DNA of 43,960 bases from an uncultured Clostridia bacterium (GTDB lineage: Bacteria > Bacillota > Clostridia > Oscillospirales > Butyricicoccaceae), in assembly GCA_945947915.1 (NCBI GenBank), contig CAMEZQ010000015.1:1-43960 (forward strand), given 5' to 3'. The notes under the pieces are model-generated. The model made no database searches, was not told the DNA's origin, and worked only from the letters and a program-made list of their open reading frames with translations. Both the position numbers and the translations under genes were made by a program. Every line of letters begins with the position of its first letter. Within the stretch, counting starts at the first letter, position 1. Of the stretch, positions 31,950-37,885 are shown piece by piece.

Positions 31950-33179
31950 CTACTTCTGCAGGGCTTCAATAATACCTGCGGGGTTGAGAACGCCCATCTT
32001 TTGTGTATTGTACGGGTCGTTGGCGGGCTTGTTCCATTCGATGGAGCTGTCATACGCCGTCTCGACCGCCAATGCGGTAAAAGCATCATGGGTCAGATCG
32101 GGTTTGACCTGCTTGGCCATGGCATAGACGCCGGCCAGATAGGGCGGCAACCAGCTGTCACCGCCATTGGACATATAGGTATAGGAACTTCCGCTGCCGG
32201 GGGCAGCAATGGTGCGGTTATCCATGGGAACCAGCACATCGACACGCCAGGGCTCGGAGATCCAGTTGGCAAAGGTATAGGCCAGCGGATCGTTAGGGTC
32301 GGTCCCCATTGGCGCACCCGCACCCAAATATTCCGGCATATGGTTTCCGCAGGTCAGCAGCCATACGCCCTGTGCTTCGGCACGGGCCAATGCCGCCTCC
32401 CACTCGGGGCCTTCCAGCCCGCCGTAAGAGATGGAGATCACGGCCAGCTTGTCTTCTTCAGGCAGCGTTTCATTCAGATCGAGCAGATGGTGAATGGCTT
32501 CGTAATCGCCGGCATCTCCTTTGTCCGAATCTGCTGCCACATAATATAAATTGGCATCGGGCGCTGTGCCGATGGTCTCACCAACGGCCAGAGAAGCAAC
32601 GGCGCATCCGTGCATGGAGGCCGATGTCCATGTGCTGAAACTGCGGTAATATCGAACCTTTCCCTCGTATTCGATATGGTCATGGAGGGTCTGATCAATA
32701 ATTCCAATGTTCACGCCCTCGCCGGTGATCCCCTCCGCATGAAGATCACGGATGCCAAGGCCCGGATCTTTGCCTTTTTCCATCTCAGCTTCGGGATCAA
32801 AATAGTTGTAGATCGTGCTGTCAAAGTAAGTATGGGTATCAAAAGTCAGGCCATCGAGCTGCTCTTCGGTCAGCTCCATCCCGGCAATATCGCTGCCTCG
32901 CACATCATAACTGCCATCCTGCCCATCAAATACGACCGCGGAGAACCTTTCCGGCGCCGCTGCGTCCGAGCTTTCCCAACCTTTTTCTGCCAGCGCCGCG
33001 GCAAAATCGGTATCCAGAAAACTCGATGCCTCGACTTCTTCATACAGGCAGAAAGGCGTGGCATCGCTCTGCACCGTCCCCTTTTCCTCCATGGACAGCA
33101 CTTCTTCTGATCCTCCGCAGGCACAGAGGAACAGCAGCAGCATCCAGACCGGCAATCGCAAGAATCTCTGCTTTTTCAT
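31950..33179 (-). CDS. Subtilisin-like (S8) serine peptidase lipoprotein
   Basis: 409 residues. The signal peptide ends in a lipobox (LCAC, about residue 21), so the mature protein is expected on the outer face of the membrane by lipidation. Catalytic positions can be read as Asp in NIGIIDQ, His in MHGCAVASL, the oxyanion Asn in LLTCGNH and Ser in GGDSWLPPYLAGVYA, which replaces the usual GTSxAxP. The ~150-residue segment before the Asp is like a propeptide with no known domain. Divergent subtilases of this form may be maturation or processing enzymes; the substrate is unknown. Single-gene unit with its own promoter, at the chromosomal side of the island border. Confidence 0.87.
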   Translation of the reverse strand: MKKQRFLRLPVWMLLLFLCACGGSEEVLSMEEKGTVQSDATPFCLYEEVEASSFLDTDFAAALAEKGWESSDAAAPERFSAVVFDGQDGSYDVRGSDIAGMELTEEQLDGLTFDTHTYFDSTIYNYFDPEAEMEKGKDPGLGIRDLHAEGITGEGVNIGIIDQTLHDHIEYEGKVRYYRSFSTWTSASMHGCAVASLAVGETIGTAPDANLYYVAADSDKGDAGDYEAIHHLLDLNETLPEEDKLAVISISYGGLEGPEWEAALARAEAQGVWLLTCGNHMPEYLGAGAPMGTDPNDPLAYTFANWISEPWRVDVLVPMDNRTIAAPGSGSSYTYMSNGGDSWLPPYLAGVYAMAKQVKPDLTHDAFTALAVETAYDSSIEWNKPANDPYNTQKMGVLNPAGIIEALQK

Positions 33180-33248
33180 CGTTTCACCATTTCCTTTCTT
33201 TATTCCGGCTCGGTGGATTTGCAGACCAATCTATTAATCCGTTAATCT

Positions 33249-33278
33249 ATTATATCATTAAAGTGCCATCATGGGCAA
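33249..33278 (-). promoter_or_regulatory. Promoter of the subtilase gene
   Basis: TTGCCC (33273-33278), 18-nt spacer, TATAAT (33249-33254), minus strand; expected leader about 65 nt. Confidence 0.6.
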
Positions 33279-33372
33279 TCACAATGCTGAATATTTGTCC
33301 GGCTTGGTCAAAAAGTTCGGAAAATCTCTGGTATTGCAGCGTATGCTCCTGTTTTTTCTTAAAATGACAACG

Positions 33373-33405
33373 AAAAAAGGACATCCGTTTTGGATGTCCT
33401 TTTTT
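33373..33405 (-). terminator. Terminator of the interrupted tRNA-Ala(GGC)
   Basis: AAAAAAGGACATCC pairs with GGATGTCCTTTTTT, 5-nt loop, directly after the CCA of the tRNA remnant on the minus strand. Confidence 0.93.
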
Positions 33406-33406
33406 C

Positions 33407-33451
33407 TGGTGGAGATAAGCGGGATCGAACCGCTGACCTCTTGAATGCCAT
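33407..33451 (-). other. 3' remnant of tRNA-Ala(GGC): attachment-site junction of an island
   Basis: About 45 nt identical in form to the 3' half of a tRNA: anticodon loop with GGC, anticodon-stem 3' strand TCAAG, variable region AGGTC, a full T-arm (AGCGGTTCGATCCCGCT), acceptor 3' strand TATCTCC with U70 for alanine, then A and CCA and a terminator. The 5' half is missing; instead AT-rich unrelated sequence starts at the anticodon loop. This is what is left at one end when an element integrates in a tRNA gene. The restored tRNA should be at the other end, beyond the window. Confidence 0.85.
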
Positions 33452-33560
33452 CGGCTCTCTCGAGTATATTTATTCGTCTTATTCATCTAATTCGTCCAAT
33501 TAGTCCAGTTATATTCAATAAAAATCTATAAAGTTTCATCTTGTCCAAGGTGTTTCGCTC

Positions 33561-33616
33561 TAATTCTGGTCATAATTCTGGTCAGAAAAGTAACGCGAAA
33601 ACCGAAAAGTAACGCG
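33561..33616. repeat. Short direct repeats near the island end
   Basis: TAATTCTGGTCA occurs twice in tandem (33561-33572, 33573-33584). GAAAAGTAACGCG occurs twice (33585-33597, 33604-33616). They lie between the tRNA remnant and the Fic gene. They could be arm-type integrase or excisionase sites, or operators for the HTH-Fic protein. Confidence 0.7.
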
Positions 33617-33653
33617 GTTTTTGTACAATACCAACAAGAAAGGAACTTGATTT

Positions 33654-34583
33654 ATGGGCTATTTGACAACAAAAGAAGTCTCGGTTTTATGGAATACCAC
33701 CGAGCAAATGGTTCGCCGGTACTGTCGCGACGGCAGAATCCCCGGCGCAGTTCAAAAAGAAGGCGCTTGGTTTGTGCCGGAAGGCACAGCACCTCCAACA
33801 AGAAAGAAGCAGGAAGCACCTACAGTCCCAAAGCTTGTGAAGCAGCTGCAGCGTCAGCGTACCAAGAAGATCTACCATGGTCTCTACGATTACATACAGA
33901 TTAACTTCTGCTACAGCTCCAACCGTCTGGCCAGCAACCGGCTCATGCTCACCCAGGTGGAGGAGGTCTATAAGAAAGGCAAGGTCTCCGTTGGCTTTGA
34001 ACCCATCAAGGTGGACGATCTCATCGAGGCGTATAACCACTTCGACTGTGTCAGCCACATCATCGATACAGCCACAGCACGAATTTCTCAATCCTACATC
34101 CGCAAGCTACACACCATACTCAGCTACGGCACCATGGCGGAGCGTAAGCTCCTGTTTCATCCGGGCGAATACCGCAGAGATACCTGTACCTTGGGCAAGA
34201 CCAAAACCACGCCGCCCAAGAACATTGGCTCCCAAATGAGCGCCCTGATCTCGGAGTACGAAAGCCTCGACAAAGTCGAGCCGGCACAGATCCTGGACTT
34301 CCATGTACGTTTTGAGCGTATCCACCCTTTTGCAGACGGCAACGGTCGAGTTGGTCGGCTGCTCATGTTCAAAGAGTGCCTACGCCACGAGATCACACCG
34401 TTCATCCTCGACGATAAACGGCGTACAGAATATCTCAAAGGAATCCGCGAATGGGATATGGACAAGTCTACCCTGTTCACTCCCTGCCTCGAAGCACAGG
34501 CCCGCTTCCAAGCTCAGATCGACTTGCAGAAGCTGCAGGAATACGCCCAGCGCTATAAGCCCGCAGATTATAAGGAGGATTGA
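33654..34583 (+). CDS. Fic family protein with N-terminal HTH domain
   Basis: 309 residues. Residues 1-45 form a MerR/excisionase-like helix-turn-helix (TTKEVSVLWNTTEQMVRRYCRDGRIPGA ... WFVPEG). The Fic domain follows, with the active-site loop HPFADGNGRVGRLL near residue 226; the catalytic His, metal-binding Asp and phosphate-binding Gly/Asn/Arg are all present, so AMP (or other NMP) transfer is expected. Class II Fic proteins have an N-terminal inhibitory motif (S/T)xxxE(G/N). Here the matching place reads SNRLAS, with Ala instead of the inhibitory Glu. AAAGGA precedes the ATG. It is coupled to the small gene downstream, which may be its partner. Confidence 0.9.
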   Translation: MGYLTTKEVSVLWNTTEQMVRRYCRDGRIPGAVQKEGAWFVPEGTAPPTRKKQEAPTVPKLVKQLQRQRTKKIYHGLYDYIQINFCYSSNRLASNRLMLTQVEEVYKKGKVSVGFEPIKVDDLIEAYNHFDCVSHIIDTATARISQSYIRKLHTILSYGTMAERKLLFHPGEYRRDTCTLGKTKTTPPKNIGSQMSALISEYESLDKVEPAQILDFHVRFERIHPFADGNGRVGRLLMFKECLRHEITPFILDDKRRTEYLKGIREWDMDKSTLFTPCLEAQARFQAQIDLQKLQEYAQRYKPADYKED

Positions 34584-34585
34584 CG

Positions 34586-34825
34586 ATGTATTTCCGTAAT
34601 TGTTGCTTTGACTTTGATACCAACCGTGTAGAGGCCATCCTTACTGATGGCAGCCGGCTTTCCATCGACTGTATCGCTGTAGAGAACGAGCTTGCCGAAA
34701 CATGGCTCGACCGCCGTGAGCTGGACTTCCTGATCTATAACGAACCAGAGTCCTATGTGGAGCTCATCCTCACTGGCCGCATAGAGGAATACCTCAATAC
34801 AGTAAGAGAAGGACAGAAGTTCTAA
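34586..34825 (+). CDS. Small protein following Fic (DUF6061-like)
   Basis: 79 residues starting MYFRNCCFDFDTNRVEAILT. It is acidic with no membrane segment. AAGGAGG lies 7 nt before the ATG, which comes 2 nt after the Fic stop. It resembles, from memory, short DUF6061 proteins that accompany Fic genes in gut Firmicutes. A partner or antitoxin role is inferred only from position. Confidence 0.7.
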   Translation: MYFRNCCFDFDTNRVEAILTDGSRLSIDCIAVENELAETWLDRRELDFLIYNEPESYVELILTGRIEEYLNTVREGQKF

Positions 34826-34830
34826 TTATA

Positions 34831-34871
34831 GTAACCCCCATGGTATTCTTAATCAATACCATGGGGGTTAC
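34831..34871. terminator. Hairpin after the Fic operon
   Basis: Perfect 17-bp stem GTAACCCCCATGGTATT / AATACCATGGGGGTTAC with a 7-nt loop. No U-run follows, but its position between the Fic pair and the next promoter suits transcription stop or insulation. Confidence 0.55.
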
Positions 34872-34884
34872 CTTAATGGGACAC

Positions 34885-34913
34885 TTGAAACTGTACACTT
34901 AGAACTGTATAAT
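34885..34913 (+). promoter_or_regulatory. Promoter of the ncRNA-SLATT-RT operon
   Basis: TTGAAA (34885-34890), 17-nt spacer, TATAAT (34908-34913). The expected start (about 34920) coincides with the first base of the 16-bp repeat that opens the structured RNA. Confidence 0.8.
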
Positions 34914-34919
34914 AATTGT

Positions 34920-35043
34920 TGAAATATGGGGAATTGAGGCTTCTCTCGATCTCAATCCGAGATTTTGTAACCAACAACATATGTTATGCATATGCATTAC
35001 TTCACCATGAGGTTTCGTGTGTAAAGGAATTCCCCATATTTCA
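34920..35043 (+). ncRNA. Structured RNA of the reverse transcriptase system (retron/DRT-like)
   Basis: A perfect 16-bp pair TGAAATATGGGGAATT (34920-34935) and AATTCCCCATATTTCA (35028-35043) encloses 92 nt. Inside, ATCTC / GAGAT forms a small hairpin and a CATATG/ATGCATATGCAT segment is self-complementary. There is no ORF in it. The layout, with closing arms, internal stem-loops, the RNA start at arm one and an RT operon downstream, recalls retron msr-msd RNAs and the ncRNAs of defence RTs. The SLATT ribosome site follows 3-10 nt after arm two. Which part might serve as template cannot be told. Confidence 0.7.
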
Positions 35044-35061
35044 CTTTAGGAGGGTTCTGTT

Positions 35062-35652
35062 ATGAATGAAACAGCGAAAAATATACTATCCGATCAAATT
35101 TGGACAACTCGCACTTCGCGTATTAATGCAGAGAAACGCCTAAAATCTACTGCATCATTTGTCGAAGCAATTAATATTTATTATTCTTGCTTCACCGTTC
35201 TGCTTTCTATTATCTTGCTCTCTGAGCAAAGCTACGCGCTTAGTCTGCTAACATTGTCTATGACAATAATCCTCACCATTAGCATTTTGTTTTTTAAGAG
35301 TCTCCAATATTCTGAACGTGCTCGAAATTACCGCAAAAACTACACAGAGCTCCAAAAACTCGAGTTTCAATTATCGCACATAAGCACCGAGAAAGAATTG
35401 GAAGATATCGAGCAACAGTATTGTGTTTTGTTGGATGATGCCGAAAATCACATTCCTTTCGATTATTACAAAACAGTTGCTGAAAGCCGCGGAGACTATA
35501 AAACAAACCGCTGGACATGTGATATTAAATTCAAATATTACCGCGGTCTTATCTGGAGATATATTCTCAAATTCGTAATCATTCTGCTTCCTATTGCGCT
35601 TGTTATTATTATTCTGTGGGGGCAAAAATATGGCTGGTTCTCTGGCACATAA
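35062..35652 (+). CDS. SLATT-domain membrane protein
   Basis: 196 residues. Two adjacent membrane helices lie at about 39-76, a long coiled-coil-like helical segment follows (LQYSERARNYRKNYTELQKLEFQLSHI), and a third hydrophobic helix is near the C-terminus (ILKFVIILLPIALVIIIL). This is the plan of SLATT proteins, predicted pore-forming effectors beside nucleic-acid sensing or synthesising defence enzymes. AGGAGGG lies 7 nt before the ATG. It overlaps the RT gene by 23 bp, so the two are made together. As a working model it would act as membrane-damaging effector released by the RT/RNA complex on infection (inference). Confidence 0.8.
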   Translation: MNETAKNILSDQIWTTRTSRINAEKRLKSTASFVEAINIYYSCFTVLLSIILLSEQSYALSLLTLSMTIILTISILFFKSLQYSERARNYRKNYTELQKLEFQLSHISTEKELEDIEQQYCVLLDDAENHIPFDYYKTVAESRGDYKTNRWTCDIKFKYYRGLIWRYILKFVIILLPIALVIIILWGQKYGWFSGT

Positions 35653-36958
35653 AGAATGGAAAAAGGTCTTTAATCAAGAACACCTTGAAGAGCTTTTTTC
35701 TCTTAAACTAAAAAATAGCACATCAACAGGCATTGATTGGGTTACAACAGAAAAGCTTGAGCAAAACCTATCTCAAGAAATAGGTATTATCTTGCGCAAA
35801 TGCGCATCTTCGTCCTACCACTTTACCCGCTATAGAGAAATGCTTATTTCAAAAGGTGCAGGGAAGATTCCTCGCTGTATTTCCATACCAACAGTCCGAG
35901 ATAAATTAACACTTTCGGCAGTAAACGAGGTATTGACTGCGGTTTATGGAGCAAATGCAACTACACCTATGCCACAAGTCATTATTCGTGAGATAACAGA
36001 TGCCCTTAAATCTTCTGAATATGATGCCTTTATAAAAACCGACATAGAAACCTTTTACGCATCAATAAACCACGAACTGCTAATTAAGCAAGTGCACAAG
36101 AAGATTCGCAAAGAACAAATTTGTGATCTTATTACAAAATCAATAAAAACAGCCACTGTAAAACCTAATGCATCAATAAAGACAGAAGGCAGAACATCCG
36201 GAATTCCAGAAGGCCTTTCGATATCTAATATCCTTGCAAATGTATATTTACAACCAATAGATGAAAAGTATCGATCACTGGAAGGCTGTAGATACTGGCG
36301 ATATGTTGATGATATATTAATTCTCGCGCCAGCAAACCAAGCCAACAACATACGACACATGATCGAGAAAGACATGTCGAAACGGCACTTGTCTTTAAGT
36401 AAAGATAAGACCATCGTTGGCAAACTTGAGACAGGTTTTGAATATCTCGGTTACTACTTGCTTCCAGAAAAGACTTCTGTACGTCAAAGTAGTATTATCA
36501 ACTTTGAACGAACCATCGAATCAATATTTAGAAGTTTCAGCAGTGCAAAAAAGCCAAATCCTGAGTACTTACAATGGAAAATCAATCTAAAAATCACGGG
36601 TTTCATTTTAGATAACCACAAATATGGTTGGGTTTTCTTTTACTCACAAATAAACGATTTATCATGTCTGGCCCATTTGGATTGGCTAATCAAAACACTC
36701 TGTGATCGCTTTCAAGTAAAGGATATACAGTTCAAAACATTCATGAAGACTTACCATGAAATAACAAAAGCATTGCATAGTACAGATTATGTTCCAAATC
36801 TTGACACAATGACCATAGAAGAAAAAAGAAACATTGTACAAAACATTTATGGTGAAAATGTCAAAGACGAAAACGATTCTTTTGTTGAAATGCGATTCAG
36901 ACTTCTAATGAAAAAAGAAATTCGAGATATACAAAAAGACGTGCAACCATTTTCCTAA
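35630..36958 (+). CDS. Defence-type reverse transcriptase (UG/DRT-like)
   Basis: 442 residues. RT palm motifs in order: KIPRCISIPTVRDKLTLSAV (RT1-2), FIKTDIETFYASINH (catalytic Asp, RT3), GIPEGLSISNILANVYL (RT4) and YWRYVDDILIL (YVDD, RT5), then GYYLLPEKT. All catalytic aspartates are present. There is no endonuclease, maturase or integrase domain, so it is not a group II intron or retrotransposon enzyme. The C-terminal ~170 residues are helical and unassigned. The partner SLATT gene and the upstream structured RNA suggest a DRT or retron system; my recollection is that SLATT pairing is typical of the UG10/DRT10 class. The start at 35630 has GGGGG 8 nt upstream. Confidence 0.88.
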   Translation: MAGSLAHKEWKKVFNQEHLEELFSLKLKNSTSTGIDWVTTEKLEQNLSQEIGIILRKCASSSYHFTRYREMLISKGAGKIPRCISIPTVRDKLTLSAVNEVLTAVYGANATTPMPQVIIREITDALKSSEYDAFIKTDIETFYASINHELLIKQVHKKIRKEQICDLITKSIKTATVKPNASIKTEGRTSGIPEGLSISNILANVYLQPIDEKYRSLEGCRYWRYVDDILILAPANQANNIRHMIEKDMSKRHLSLSKDKTIVGKLETGFEYLGYYLLPEKTSVRQSSIINFERTIESIFRSFSSAKKPNPEYLQWKINLKITGFILDNHKYGWVFFYSQINDLSCLAHLDWLIKTLCDRFQVKDIQFKTFMKTYHEITKALHSTDYVPNLDTMTIEEKRNIVQNIYGENVKDENDSFVEMRFRLLMKKEIRDIQKDVQPFS

Positions 36959-36970
36959 TTGACGACTTCA

Positions 36971-37006
36971 AAAAGAGGGATCTCCGATTACGGAGACCCC
37001 TCTTTT
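36971..37006. terminator. Bidirectional terminator after the RT gene
   Basis: AAAAGAGGG-a-TCTCCG pairs with CGGAGA-c-CCCTCTTTT, ATTA loop. It lies between the RT (+) and XRE (-) genes. Confidence 0.9.
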
Positions 37007-37007
37007 A

Positions 37008-37259
37008 TCATTCATTAGAAAAATCTAATCCCTCAAAAAACTCATCATATTCACAGGCATATATCTTTCGAAGTTCGATAATGACGCTGGCTCTGATGTT
37101 CAACTCACCGGCTTCATACTTTGCATAAGTAGTTCTACCGATATCACAACCACGACGCTGCAGTTCAGCACAAAGCTTTTCCTGCGAGATCCCCTTATCA
37201 ATGCGTAATCTACGGAGGTTATCTCCCATATTACGATCACGACGAATTTTCTGCTCCAT
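37008..37259 (-). CDS. XRE-family HTH transcriptional regulator
   Basis: 83 residues. A single Cro/C1-type HTH: NLRRLRIDKGISQEKLCAELQ ... IGRTTYAKYEAGELN, with an acidic short tail. It is divergent from the SLOG-like gene, and a 12-bp inverted repeat (37278-37289, 37342-37353) brackets the shared promoter region. It is probably the repressor of that region. Confidence 0.9.
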   Translation of the reverse strand: MEQKIRRDRNMGDNLRRLRIDKGISQEKLCAELQRRGCDIGRTTYAKYEAGELNIRASVIIELRKIYACEYDEFFEGLDFSNE

Positions 37260-37277
37260 TATCTCACCTCACATACG

Positions 37278-37353
37278 ATTGACCAGTATTGGTTGCAACT
37301 GTCATTATCGTATGCTATATTGAGATAAAATATTGTCCGCGATACTGGTCAAT
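37278..37353. promoter_or_regulatory. Divergent promoter region with XRE-type operator pair
   Basis: ATTGACCAGTAT (37278-37289) and ATACTGGTCAAT (37342-37353) are perfect reverse complements, 52 nt apart. Between them, on the plus strand, lie TTGCAA (37293-37298), a 17-nt spacer and TATATT (37316-37321) with TGC before it. It is likely the SLOG-gene promoter under XRE control. Confidence 0.65.
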
Positions 37354-37374
37354 TGCGCGACGGAGGGAAGAAAA

Positions 37375-37815
37375 ATGTCTGCCTGTACCTTCTTCGGACA
37401 TCGTGATTGTCCGAGTTCAATTAAGCCCAAGCTGCGCGAGGTTCTGATTGATCTAATCGAGAACCATGCCGTAGATATGTTTTATGTTGGCCAACAAGGA
37501 GCGTTTGATAGCATTGTGCGCTCTGTACTGAAAGAGTTGGTATCGGTATACCCCCATATCCGCTATGCCGTCGTTCTGGAGCGTTTGCCCCCAAAACGAG
37601 ACGACTTTGATACTTGTGATTACTCCGACACTATGCTCCCGGAAGGCATCGAAACCGTCCATCCCCGCTTCGCCATCTCTTGGCGCAACAAGTGGATGAT
37701 CAAGCAATCCGACTATGTCGTGACCTATATCACCCACCCCTGGGGCGGCGCAGCGCAGTTTGTTGAAATAGCGATTCAAAAGAAGAAACATATAGTGAAT
37801 CTTTTTGATATTTAA
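37375..37815 (+). CDS. SLOG-type (YpsA/DUF1273-like) protein
   Basis: 146 residues. It starts SACTFFGHRDCPSS and has FYVGQQGAFDSIV, the glycine-rich early loop, then WRNKWMIKQSDYVVTYITHPWGGAAQFVEIA. This is the Rossmann-like SLOG pattern of small proteins often found on mobile elements and thought to bind nucleotide ligands. CGGAGGG is 7 nt before the ATG at 37375; the frame extends to 37333 without a ribosome site. Its role here is unknown. It is divergent from the XRE gene. Confidence 0.75.
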   Translation: MSACTFFGHRDCPSSIKPKLREVLIDLIENHAVDMFYVGQQGAFDSIVRSVLKELVSVYPHIRYAVVLERLPPKRDDFDTCDYSDTMLPEGIETVHPRFAISWRNKWMIKQSDYVVTYITHPWGGAAQFVEIAIQKKKHIVNLFDI

Positions 37816-37834
37816 TAGTATCTTAAAGCAAATA

Positions 37835-37874
37835 AAGAAAGGCACAAAACGCATTTGCGCTTTGTGCCTTTCTT
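37835..37874. terminator. Bidirectional terminator
   Basis: AAGAAAGGCACAAA (37835-37848) pairs with TTTGTGCCTTTCTT (37861-37874); it separates the SLOG gene (+) from hamB (-). Confidence 0.88.
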
Positions 37875-37885
37875 CTTTGTACGAC

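Noticed and set aside
33407..33490. Complete second tRNA-Ala gene
   Set aside because: No D-arm or 5' acceptor strand is present to the right of the anticodon loop, so only a 3' remnant exists.
35630..36958. Group II intron reverse transcriptase
   Set aside because: There is no maturase or endonuclease domain and no intron-like RNA ends; it overlaps a SLATT gene in an operon.
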